A stretch of DNA of 64,000 bases from CAWAHD01 sp963781785 (GTDB lineage: Bacteria; Planctomycetota; Planctomycetia; Isosphaerales; Isosphaeraceae). Made by a program: the position numbers and the translations under genes. Shown here piece after piece: positions 1 through 9,932 of this stretch (its first letter is position 1; every line of letters begins with the position of its first letter). The stretch is from contig CAWAHD010000002.1 of the NCBI GenBank assembly GCA_963781785.1, positions 1,488,001 through 1,552,000 on the forward strand, written 5' to 3'. The notes under the pieces were generated by a model. It was not told the DNA's origin, searched no databases, and saw nothing but the letters and a program-made list of their open reading frames with translations.

Positions 1-2
1 CC

Positions 3-893
3 GATCCGGCGGCCGCGCAAACCCCAACGGCGCAGGCGGCCGTGACACCTCAAGCCGGCCGGGAGGACGATGAGAAGGCGATCAAGGCGCTTCTCGATGC
101 GTTCGTCACGGCGTTCAACGCTCGCAATGCCGAGGCCACCGCTGCCACCTACACAGACACGGCGGTCGTCATTGACGAGCGCGGCGAGCGCGTGGAGGGG
201 CGCGCGGCCATCCGCGACCAGTACGCCGCATCGTTCGCCGACAATCCCGCGACCACGATCGCCATCCAGGTCGATTCGCTCCGCTTCCTCGGCCCGGAGA
301 CGGCCCTCGAGGAGGGCCGCACGACGATCACGCCGGCCGCGGGTGCCGGCGCACCGGAGATCACGCGCTTCACCGCGGTATACGTCAAGCAAGGCGGACA
401 GTGGCGGCAGGCCGCGGTGCGCGACGTGGTCGCGCACGACCTCACCCCGCACGACCGCCTCAAGGAACTGGAGTGGCTCGTGGGCGACTGGGTCAACGAA
501 AGCCAGGCCGCGGTCGTTTCCACGTCCTGCACGTGGGCCAAAGGGGGCAACTTCCTCGATCGGGAATTCACCATGAAGACCGACGGGCAGCCCGTACTCT
601 CGGGCACGCAGCGGATCGGCTGGGACCCGCTCAAGCGGCAGTTCAAGACCTGGATCTTCGACTCCGAGGGCGGCCACGGCGAGGGCTACTTCACGCGCAC
701 CGGCAACCAGTGGGTGGTCAAGGTCGAAGGCGTCAGCCAGGACGGGCGACCCATCTCGGCGACGAACATCATCACGCGCCTCGGCAAGGACCGCATGAGC
801 TGGCAGTCGACGCAAAGGACCGTGGGAGGAACCGCGGTCCCCGGGGTCGACGAGTTCACGATCGTGCGTAAGCCACCCGAAGTCGGCAAGTAA
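3..893 (+). CDS. SnoaL/DUF4440-like protein with C-terminal lipocalin-like domain (5' partial)
   Basis: The reading frame is already open at the left edge, so the true start and probably a signal peptide lie outside the window; the GTG at 42 is only an internal candidate. About 130 residues resemble the SgcJ/EcaC SnoaL-like fold: a DDEKAIKALLDAFVTAFN helix, then a strand-rich half ending in RFTAVYVKQGG. The second half (HDRLKELEWLVGDWVN onward) resembles DUF1579-type lipocalin-like domains, where GDW is typical. Such proteins are often secreted in planctomycetes and sit in ligand-binding or cyclase-like folds; no catalytic role can be assigned. Stop TAA at 891-893. Confidence 0.7.
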   Translation, partial: DPAAAQTPTAQAAVTPQAGREDDEKAIKALLDAFVTAFNARNAEATAATYTDTAVVIDERGERVEGRAAIRDQYAASFADNPATTIAIQVDSLRFLGPETALEEGRTTITPAAGAGAPEITRFTAVYVKQGGQWRQAAVRDVVAHDLTPHDRLKELEWLVGDWVNESQAAVVSTSCTWAKGGNFLDREFTMKTDGQPVLSGTQRIGWDPLKRQFKTWIFDSEGGHGEGYFTRTGNQWVVKVEGVSQDGRPISATNIITRLGKDRMSWQSTQRTVGGTAVPGVDEFTIVRKPPEVGK

Positions 894-942
894 GGCCGCC
901 AGACGTATCCAAGACAATCTCCTTTCAACGAGGATTTTTATC

Positions 943-2432
943 ATGAATCGAACGGTCTCGAAGCTGGCCCTGGGAATCACACTTGCGCTCCTGACCCTTC
1001 CGTCCGACGCCCTCGCCGGTCGCGGCGGCGGTTATCGCGGCGGCGGTGGTGGCGGTGGTGGTGGCCGCGGAGCCTACGGCGGCCAGATGGGCGCCCAATC
1101 CATGGGCCACTCTCCGGCATTTAGCCAGCCCCACCCGCAATCGAGCTCGTCGGGTGCCTCCGGCAACCGCTCGCAATACGGCAATCAGGGCTCGTCGAAC
1201 CACAATGCAGGGGCCGCCGCGGCCGGCGCGGGGTATGCCAACCACAACCAGAGCTCGCAGTACCCCCACGCGGGTGCCGCCGCGGGCGCGGGCTATGCCA
1301 ACCGCAACCAGAGCTCGCAGTATCCCCACGCAGGGGCCGCAGGGGCCGCCGCGGGGGCAGGCTATGCCAACAACCACAACGGCACCTGGAACGGCAACAA
1401 TTATGCAGGCTGGGGCGCGACCGGATTGGGCATGGGTTACCCGAGTGGGGTCGCGGCCTGGGGCGCTGGCTCGCCGATGTACGGCTGGGGCTATTCGGGC
1501 TATAACAATCCCTACTACGGCGCCGGGATCGGCGCGGGTGGTGTAGCCCAGACTGCGCCCGTGCAGCAGTCGGCCGCGGCGGCGGGATCCGACTACTCAC
1601 AGCCGATCAACACGGCCGCTGCAATGCCCGATCAGGCCGTCGCCGGCCAGGCGGCTTCGGTGTACGACCAGGCCCGCGAGGCATTCAAGACGGGTGACTA
1701 CGCTCAGGCACTTCAGCTCGACCAGCAGGCACTCGCTCAGACGCCCAATGACGTGGACCTGCACGAGTTCCTCGCACTGGCGTACTTCGCCAACGGCAAG
1801 TACGACCAGGCCGCGGCTCCGCTCTACGGCGTCCTTTCGGTGAGACCCGGGTGGAACTGGACGACCTTGATCGGGATGTACCCCGACCTCGACACTTACA
1901 CGCGCCAGCTTCGGGCGCTGGAGGCTTACGTCAAGGCAAACCCCGATTCAGCCCAGGCTCGCTTCGTGCTGGGCTACCAGTACCTGACCCAGGGGCACGA
2001 CCCGGAGGCCATCGCTCAGCTCAAGGCGGTCGTGAAGCTCCAGCCCGGCGATACCCTCTCGGCGCAGTTGATCGCCCAGTTCCAACCTGCCGGCGGCACC
2101 GCGCCGCCGCCCGCCGAGGCGGTCCCGGCTGCGCGCCGGGCGTCGAGGGGAAGCTGGCCGGGACGTGGGCCGCCACGCCGGCCAAGGACGCCAAGGTTAC
2201 CCTGGCGATCGAGGACGGGGGCGCGTTCACCTGGACCGTCGCGGGCCCGGGTAAGCCGCCGATGAACATCGCCGGCAAATCGGCCTTCGCCAACGGCATC
2301 TTGACCCTGACCGCTCAGGGGGGCCAGAACGGGGCGCTGGTCGGCCGGGTGGCCTGGCAGGACGCCGATAACTTCAGCTTCCGTCTGGTCGGCGGCCCGC
2401 CGAACGATCCGGGCTTGAAGTTCGCTCGCTAG
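943..2432 (+). CDS. Secreted Gly/Tyr/Asn-rich TPR protein (frame break near 2130)
   Basis: Starts at ATG 943 with a clear signal peptide (KLALGITLALLTLPSDALAG). A low-complexity region follows: a run of glycines, then three roughly 20-residue repeats built on GAGYANxNQSSQYPHA. A TPR-like helical part (YDQAREAFKTGDYAQALQLDQQAL onward) comes next. The frame opened at 943 runs to 2265 with a nonsense Arg/Pro-rich tail. The sensible C-terminus (EGKLAGTW to PNDPGLKFAR) lies in another frame and ends at 2432. One missing base near 2120-2150, in a GC-rich stretch, would join them. That C-terminal 90 residues looks like a small beta-rich domain common in planctomycete TPR proteins. Function unknown; export and protein-protein contact are inferred. 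Confidence 0.65.
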
Positions 2433-2600
2433 CTCGAAATGCCGGGTCGGCCCCGGCACGCGATGCGCGGGGTCGACCGGCTCGGCTCGGCTCGATGCAA
2501 TGCGATTCAGGGGACGCCGGCGCGCTTCCGACGTCCCCGGCCCCGACAGGGGGCCGGTCCGTGCCCGAATCAGACTCAAGGCGCGCCCTAGAAGGCGTGC

Positions 2601-3920
2601 TCACCGCCTGGTGATCGCCTCGTCGCTGGCCCGGTCCTTCATTCGGGGAACGCGATTGGTGAATTCAGCCGCTCTCATTTGGTGAACACCACGCCGCATG
2701 AGCGCTGATGGATCCGCCACCTCGCGCACACGATCGCGGCCGCCTTTGCCGCCCTGGTGCCCGGCCGGCTGGATCGCGCCAAAGAGGCCGTTGATGGACA
2801 CGCCAGGCGCGTTGGGCCCCGCGTCAAAGAAGAGCTCGTTGGTCTTGCCGCCGTGCGGCGTGCCGTCACCGAATTCCAGGTCCCACAGGCCGGTGATGGC
2901 GATCGGGGCGCCGTCCGGCTGGTCGAGCTGCCCGAGGTAGGCGCCGGTGGACGGGTTATAGACGTTAATGTTGCCGGCCCCTGCCACGTTGCCGATCAAG
3001 AGGTCGTTGCTATAGGCGCCGAAATTCTTCGGAGCCTGGATGATCCCCCAGGGGTTTTCCAGCGGGCCGGCGTCGAAGGCGTTGGCGGCGAAATGGTTGG
3101 GCGTCAGCAGGTTGCCGTCGGTATCGAACACGTCCACCACGCCGCCATGCGTATTCGCCAGAGACGCGAAGGTGACGTAGAGCTTGTCGCCCACGGCTTG
3201 CACCGACCAGGCGCCGAAGCTTGGCTCAATGCTCGTCACAGTCGCATCGGTGAATGAGCCGATGGCATTGAAGTGGCCATTGAACATCTCCACGCGGTTC
3301 TGGGTGAAATCGGTCGCATACAGGACGTATTTCCCCTGGCTGTTCTGGGCCATTTCGAGCCCGGTGTAGGCGTCGCCGGCGGCGCCGTTGTCCACCATGA
3401 CGATCGCATGCGTCGGATCGACCTCGGGGTTCCAGCCGCTGATGGTGCCGTCGATCGAATCGAAGATCAGCCGGGCCGGCGCGGACTTGCCATGCTCCGA
3501 GATCACAAAGTTATTCGTCGGATTGTAAACGACGCCGGTGGGATGGCCGCCGGGCCCGATCCCGAGCGCCTGATCGATGGCCGGCGAAGCCGACCCCGGG
3601 ATGGTGATCGTCTGCGGGAGCACGTGGCCGGAGCTGCTGTAGAACGTGGCCAGCCCGGTGGTGAACGTATTCGACACAACGAACGACCCGTCCGGCATGG
3701 AAGCCATGCCCCAGCCGTTCAGGTTGGAATCGGTGAAGCGCGCAATGCCGGCTTCGTAGCTGACCAGGTTAGTCTGCTGGTAGCCGCTGAGCAGGCGGCG
3801 GTCTTCCAGCGCTTCCGGTCGCGGGCGGAAGCTGGCCCGCTCTCGCGGGGACGTTTGTGTGCGCCGGCGCGCCCTTGGCTCAAAGAGTTTCGAGTTTCGC
3901 AGCCAGGAAGTGAACAACAT
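2601..3920 (-). CDS. TIGR03118-type secreted NHL-like repeat protein
   Basis: ATG at 3920 is preferred over the longer frame because AAAGGAG sits 7 bases upstream and the upstream residues look non-coding. The N-terminus is Arg-rich and carries EALEDRRLLS, the planctomycete extracellular-protein signature (Planc_extracel type). The body (NLNGWGMASMPDGSFVVSNT; HPTGVVYNPTNNFVISEHG; LYATDFTQNRVEMFN; NPWGIIQAPKNFG; GLWDLEFGDG) matches the TIGR03118 beta-propeller family. The usual C-terminal sorting segment is absent; the last 50 residues are Arg-rich and may be read-through past a damaged end. Probably exported to the cell surface; substrate unknown. Confidence 0.75.
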   Translation of the reverse strand: MLFTSWLRNSKLFEPRARRRTQTSPRERASFRPRPEALEDRRLLSGYQQTNLVSYEAGIARFTDSNLNGWGMASMPDGSFVVSNTFTTGLATFYSSSGHVLPQTITIPGSASPAIDQALGIGPGGHPTGVVYNPTNNFVISEHGKSAPARLIFDSIDGTISGWNPEVDPTHAIVMVDNGAAGDAYTGLEMAQNSQGKYVLYATDFTQNRVEMFNGHFNAIGSFTDATVTSIEPSFGAWSVQAVGDKLYVTFASLANTHGGVVDVFDTDGNLLTPNHFAANAFDAGPLENPWGIIQAPKNFGAYSNDLLIGNVAGAGNINVYNPSTGAYLGQLDQPDGAPIAITGLWDLEFGDGTPHGGKTNELFFDAGPNAPGVSINGLFGAIQPAGHQGGKGGRDRVREVADPSALMRRGVHQMRAAEFTNRVPRMKDRASDEAITRR

Positions 3921-4004
3921 GATGCTTCTCCTTTCGAGAACTGGTCTGCGATAGAATGAAAAAGTCATCGCGCCGTGCGCAGACCGATCGCCGGAGCGGT
4001 GCCG

Positions 4005-4046
4005 GGCCGGCGGGGGGCTTGCTTGGCGGTAAGGACCCCGCCGGCC
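4005..4046 (-). terminator. Strong GC hairpin downstream of the kinase operon
   Basis: GGCCGGCGGGG at 4005-4015 pairs perfectly with CCCCGCCGGCC at 4036-4046 around a 20-base loop, 38 bases past the stop of the last kinase. No T-run follows on the minus strand, so it may be a processing or attenuating hairpin rather than an intrinsic terminator. Confidence 0.4.
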
Positions 4047-4083
4047 GCTGGTTTGTCATTCGAAGCCACCAAGGCTCCGATCT

Positions 4084-5801
4084 TTAGTTCTTCTTCTGCT
4101 CCGCCTTCAGCTCCGCGACCACCGTCTTGAAGTCCGCGCGGGCTCGTAGCGGTTCGAGGTCTTTGTCTGTGTGCATGTGGTCGGCGTCCTTGTAGCCCTT
4201 GGCGACCGCATCGCGGAGCATGGCCATCGCCAGGTCAGCGTAGAACTCCATGTCGGCTTGTTGTCTTGCCGCAGCGAGTTTGTCGTCTTTCTCGACAATC
4301 GGCACGCACTGGGCCAACATGCAAGCGGCCCGGTAGGCATCGACGGCTGGGTCCCAACCGAGATCTCGCGCGTGAGTAGGTCGATGGACGCTGCGGACGT
4401 GACCGTCTCGATGGCCTGGCGGGCACGCTCGTTGAGGATGCGTTCATGTTCGCGGGCTGCTTGCAGCGCCTGGTTGCGCTCGGCCAGCACGTTGCGTTGC
4501 CTTTCGACGACCTTGCGTTGCTGTTCCGCCCGAAAGAGGCCATAGGTCGTGCCGGCCACACCGGCGACCAGGGCCAAGAAGATCAACAATCCCGCGAGCA
4601 CCGGCCCCTTGTGTCGCCGCACAAACTTCCGCAGCCGGTATGCCGCCGACGGCGGACACGCTTGCACCGCTTCATCCGCCAGGTAACGCTCTACATCCAT
4701 CGCGAAGCCGTTGGCGGTCTCGTAGCGGCGATTGCGGTCCTTCTCCAGCGCCTTCATCACAATCCAGTCGAGTTCCCCCCGGACCAGCTTCCTCAGCTTT
4801 GCTGGTTCCGTTCCGCAGTTGGCGGCCAATGTCGGCAAGCCTTCCGCCGTGCTCAGCTTCGTGCTCGGTTTCGTCGGCTCCTGCTCGCGGATCACCCGCA
4901 GCATTTCCAGCATGCCGGCCTCGGTCAACACCTTGCGGCAAAACGGCGGGCTGCCTGTAAGCAACTCGTACAAGAGCACGCCCAGCGAGTAGATGTCGCT
5001 GCGCGTGTCGATGTCGAGCTGGTTGACCTCCGCCTGCTCGGGCGACATGTATTCCAGCGTGCCGACGATGGCCCCAAAGTGGGTGACCAGCGTCTTGTCG
5101 GTCAACTGTGGCCCGACCGCCTTGGCCACGCCGAAGTCGATGATCTTCGGCACCGGATTGCCGTCATAGAGGGCGACCAGCACGTTGGAGGGCTTCAAGT
5201 CGCGGTGGATGATACCCTTCTGATGCGCGTGCTGCACCGCCTGGCAGACCGGGATGAACAGTTCCAGCCGCTGCCGCGGCGCGAGGTGGTGGTCGTCGCA
5301 GTAGCGGGTGATGGGCACGCCCTTGACCAGATCCATGACGAAGAACGGCCGGCCACCGCTGGTGGTGCCAGCATCCAGCACGCGGGCGATGTTCGCGTGG
5401 TCCATCAGGGCCAGCGCCTGCCGCTCGGCCTCGAAGCGAGCGATGATCTGCCGGGAGTCCATGCCGGCCTTGATTAGCTTGACGGCGACCAGGCGCTTGA
5501 CCGGCTCGGTCTGCTGGGCCATCCAGACGCTGCCCATGCCGCCCTCGCCGATCTGTTCGATGAGCTTGTACGGGCCGATCACCGTTCCGGGGCGTTCCGT
5601 GATCGGCTCGTCTTTGTCGGTCGCATCCAGGACTGCCGGACCCCGCTCGAGGAAACTGTCGGCCGGCTCGTGTGCCTTGAGCAACCGTTCGATCCGCTCG
5701 CGCAAGAGCGTATCACCGGCGCACGCCCGGTCGAGATAGGCCGCGCGCTCGGCGGCATCGTCCTTCTCCAGCGCCTCGATGAAAATGGATCGTTCCGACA
5801 T
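4084..5801 (-). CDS. Ser/Thr protein kinase, membrane-anchored, collapsed C-terminal sensor (frame break near 4345)
   Basis: Hanks-type kinase with P-loop GEGGMG (85-90), Lys108 in VAVK, HRDLKPSN from 199, DFG at 222-224 and the activation-segment SPEQ. A single membrane helix (GPVLAGLLIFLALVAGVAG) follows the domain. The juxtamembrane coiled coil (ERNQALQAAREHERILNERARQAIETVTS) normally leads to a long TPR or WD40 sensor. Here it jumps almost at once to the family's terminal segment (AACMLAQCVPIVEKDD to AELKAEQKKN), which sits in a different frame ending at 4084. Besides the one-base frame break, most of the sensor is therefore missing. It is the last gene of the sigma-kinase cluster. Kinase activity is plausible; sensing is doubtful. 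Confidence 0.75.
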
Positions 5802-5889
5802 GGAATTTGTTCCCGGCTCCAGATCGCCGCTTCAACTCCAATTCGACATGCGCCAAGGGCGCGGAAATCCCGCCAAGAAAATCGGTTCT

Positions 5890-6145
5890 TCATGCTTGGC
5901 TGCGGGTCAACGCATCGCGCAGCCAGGCGCGGGCATAGGCCCAAATGCGGTCGGCAGACTGCGCCCCCATGCCCAGGGCTTCGGCAGCCTGGGGGATCGA
6001 GAGGCCCGCAAAGTAGCGTAATTTCACGAGTCAATTGCGCCGCGGCGAGACGCCGCAATTCGGCGTAGACCAGGGGCAGCAAGTCCGCGGCAGCGTGCGG
6101 ATCGCCGTGCTCGATCTGAACCAGAATCTGCGTCACTTCATTCAT
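5890..6145 (-). pseudogene. ECF sigma factor remnant with internal deletion
   Basis: The first 38 residues (MNEVTQILVQIEHGDPHAAADLLPLVYAELRRLAAAQL, from ATG 6145) match the start of the intact sigma factor at 13.7-14.3 kb. After roughly position 6030 the sequence jumps to a region-4 helix-turn-helix: KLRYFAGLSIPQAAEALGM, then SADRIWAYARAWL and stop TGA at 5890-5892. The whole middle, including region 2 (promoter -10 binding) and the linker, is gone, roughly 100 residues. The two halves are also in different frames. It lies directly upstream of the last kinase, where an intact sigma gene would be expected. Confidence 0.75.
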
Positions 6146-6195
6146 GCCGGCCATGATATCGCAGTGGGGGGACGGGGATCGACCAGGACAGGACG

Positions 6196-9100
6196 CTATT
6201 CCGGCAGCGGCGTGGCGTCCCAGACGCGGATCCTTCGGTCGCGCGCGGCGCCGATCAGGCGGCGGCCGTCGGAAATAAACCGAATCATCCCCATAGAGTT
6301 GATAGAGTCGCCCATGCCCTCGCTGAGCTTGAGGATCTCCTGCCCTGTACCCAGATCCCAGATCCGGACCGTCGCGTCACCGCTCGCGGTGGCCAGGCGC
6401 AGCCCGTCCGGGCTAAATACCACGGCGCCCACGAGTAGTGCGTGACCCTTGAGCGACCAGATCTCGTGGGCGTCCTCGGCGTGTAGGATCCGTACCTCGC
6501 CGGTCAACAATTGACCGAAAAGGCCCCCGATGGCCAGGCGCTTACCGTCCGGGCTGAACTGGACGTCCCGGATCAAGACGCCGGTCAATGTGGTTGCCGC
6601 GATCTCGCGTCCGGTCGCAATGTCCCAGATCTTGAGCAACCCCCCTTCATCACCTCCGAGCAGCCGCGACCCGTCCGGACTGAACGCCAAGACCCCTGGT
6701 TCGCCGACGAGCTTTCCAATCGTGCACGATTCGACGCCCGTCCGGGCATCCCGTAATCGGATCGTGCCGTCCGGCGCGCCGTGCGCGTACCATCTCTCAT
6801 CGGGACTGAGCGCGATGGCGGAGAATGTTGTTCCAGAAGTCACCTCGGGCACGGCGTCGACCGGGAACGTACGGACGACCTTACCAGCCGCGACATCCAC
6901 GACATGGATGGTTTTCCCCGAGTCCGCGATGTACAGGCGATTGCTATCGGCCGTCCAGGCAGGGTGGAGCATCGGCTTCGGGAGCTCGATCGGGCCGCCG
7001 CGCGGTTCGCCCGTCGAGGTGTCCCAGAGCCGGAGGGGTCTTCGCTCGCCGAAGAAGAAACCCGTCAAGAGAGTCTGGCCGTCGGGGCTGAGGACGGGGA
7101 GTTCCACGGCTGACAGCGCGTCTCGGGCGATCGAAAAGGCGTCCCGCCGTGCCGTCGTGTCCCAGAGGCGCAGCGTTCCGTCGACGCCCCCCGTAGCCAG
7201 ACGCGTGCCGTCCGGACCGAAGGCAAGCGTTTCGACAGATCCGAGGTGCCCTCTGAAGGTCTGGAAAGTTTGACCCGTCGCCGTGTCCCACAGCTCCACT
7301 ATCCCTTCGGCGCCTCCTGTTGCCAGGAGTTTGCCGTCCGGGCTGAAGGCCAGGCAATCGATGAACCGGGATTGGGACGGCCCGGTAGCCTGCGCCTCAC
7401 GGTTGGCCACGCCCCAGATCCGAATCCCCTTATTCCCGCAGGCGGCCAGACGTTTGCCATCCGGGCTGAAGGCCACGTTCCACACGACCTGCCCATCCGT
7501 GTATCGGCAAGAGAAGACCTCGTGTCCCGTCGCCGCATCCCACACCTTGACGAGAGGATCAGCCCGGACGTCAAATGGGTCGACGGTGGCAAGGAGTCTG
7601 CCGTCCGGAGTGAAGGACCCTGCCGCCATCCCGTAGGGGACCCGATCGATCGTGACGGCCTCACGCTTGTCCAGATCCCAGATCCGCATCGAACGCGGTG
7701 AGTCCTTCAGCGGAGCGTCGCCATCGGGACGATACGTGCAAACCAATCGCTCGCCGTCGGGACTGAAAAGCACACCGCGGGCGATCGAGTTCGCGGGCCC
7801 TTCCAGCGTGACGAGCCCACCCGTGGCCAGGTCCCAGACCCGGACCGTATGATCCCAACGAGTCGTGGCGAGATGGGTACCGTCGCGACTGAGGACCGCT
7901 CTGGCCAGGTTGTCGGCGGGGCCAATGAGCGGGACGCGAAGCGGCTGGCCCGTCTCCGCATCCCAGAACTTCACCTCGCCGGACCTCGGGTTGGAATACT
8001 TCTGCCGTGGCTGGCTCAACCCCGAAGTCACCAGCCGCTTGCCGTCGGGAGTGAAGGCGACAGTACCGACCGTGCCGACATGCGCCTTGATGGTCAGCAG
8101 ATCGCGCCGGAAGAGGCGGCGGAGGTAATGCCATTCGAAGCCGCGCGGGTCGGCCTCGCCGAGCCGGGGCCGGTGCTTCTCCAGCAGCTCGTGGGCGCGG
8201 CTCAGGTTGTTCTCGTCCCAGGCGACGCGGGCCAAGTTCATGTCGGCGACGTAATTGGCCCGGCGGAGGTTGTCATTGACGGCCGCCAGCTCGTCCCGCC
8301 GCTGCTCGGCCAGATTCCTGGCTTCGTCGGCCTCGAGCTTTCGGTTCTCAGCCACCCGCTCGGCCACGGTGGCGCGGAACGCCTGCCAGGTACTGACGAC
8401 GGTCCCGAGCACGAGAGCCGCAACCACCAGTGAGGCAGTAAAAAGCGCCACCTTGTGCCGTCGCGCCAGCTTCTGAAACCGATACCAGGCCGACGGCGGA
8501 CGAGCCTCGATCGGCTCGTCTTTCAGGTACCGCTCCACGTCGCGGGCCAGGCTGCCGGCACTGTCGTAGCGCCTTGCTGCGCTGCTTCTCAAGGCACTTC
8601 ATCACCACCCAGTCCAGCTCCCCGCGTATGAGCCGCGATAGCTTCGCCGGGTCGGCCTTGCTGCGCCTTTGCCACTTTCGCCAGCGCCCCGGACGTGCTC
8701 AGCCGGACGCTGGGAGGAGGCGGATCTTCCTCCTTGATCAGCCGCACGATTTCTCCCAATGCCGCCGCTTTCAGCCGCGGACGCTCCAGCGGCGTCGTCC
8801 CTGTCAGCAATTCATAGAGCAGGACACCCAGCGAATAAATGTCGCTCCGGGTGTCTACACCAAACGCGTTCATCTCGGCCTGCTCGGGGCTCATGTACTC
8901 GAACGTGCCGACCAGCGTGCCGAACTGGGTGTAGACGGTCTTCTCGGTCAGCCTTTGCTCGATCGCCTTGGCCACGCCGAAGTCAATTACCTTGGGGACG
9001 GGTTTGTCGTCGTACATCGTGACCAGGATGTTGGACGGCTTGATGTCCCGGTGAACGATCCCCTTCTGATGGGCGTGCTGGATGGCGTGACAGATGGGTA

Positions 9101-9793
9101 TAAACAACTCCAGGCGCTCGCGCGTCGTGAGCTGGTTGGCGTCGCAGTACGTGGTGATCGGCACGCCGTGGACCAGCTCCATGACAAAGTAGGGGCACCC
9201 GCTTTCGGTCGTGCCGGCGTCGAGCACCCTGGCGATGTTCTGGTGATCCATCATCGCCAGCGCCTGGCGCTCCGCCTCGAAGCGAGCAATGACCTGCCGG
9301 CTATCCATGCCCGGCTTGATGATCTTGAGCGCGACGCGACGGCGCACGGGCTCTTGCTGCTCGGCGACGAATACCAGGCCCATGCCGCCTTCGCCGATTT
9401 GCTCCATGAGCTTGTACGGGCCGATGACGGTGCCGGCGGTCTCGAGGAAAACGGCGGCGCCCCGGCTCGTGGTCGCGCCCGGGCCAGAAGTAGGTTCGTC
9501 GTGGAAGCCGTCGCCGTCGCGGTGGGCGGAGAGCGGGGCGCCCTCTGCGCTCGACGGTCCGGGGCCTCCTGGCGTACCCGGTTTGGGTCAGCGCGCCCTG
9601 GTTCTTTGAGGTGCCTCGAATCGGCCGCACGGCCCGGTGCTTCGAGAAAGCTGCCCAGGCCCGGCTCCGCCGCGAGAAGGGCCTTCAGGCGTTCTTTCTG
9701 ACCAGGCTCGGTGCAGGCCGCCCTCAAGAACACGTCCCGCGCACCGGGGTCGGTGATCTGAAGCGCGGCGATGAAAATGTCGCGTTCATTCAT
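6196..9793 (-). CDS. Receptor-like Ser/Thr kinase with C-terminal WD40 propeller (three frame breaks)
   Basis: Reconstructed from three frames. The start MNERDIFIAALQITDP (ATG 9793) gives the N-terminal helical lead. The kinase core MEQIGEGGMGLVF...HRDIKPSN...DFGVAKA...SPEQ is in a second frame (9407-8589). The VMKCLEK segment and the remainder are in further frames. Breaks lie near 9450, 8660 and 8590. Then come a membrane helix (HKVALFTASLVVAALVLGTVVS), a coiled coil, the FEWHYLRRLF linker typical of these kinases, and about a dozen WD40 repeats (for example AFSPDGKRLAACGNKGIRIWG) to the stop at 6196. Likely a transmembrane kinase with a soluble propeller for protein or ligand contact. The frame breaks may be sequence errors. 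Confidence 0.8.
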
Positions 9794-9932
9794 GGCATCA
9801 AGGAATCGCACTCGTCACATTTCGAGGTTTCCGGAAGCCTATGCGTATTTCGTCGCCGCAATCCGCCAGGATTTCTGCCGCGAGTTCATCGCGCCCAAGC
9901 CGCAGTCGTCTGGACAGCATCCCGCATCTTCT

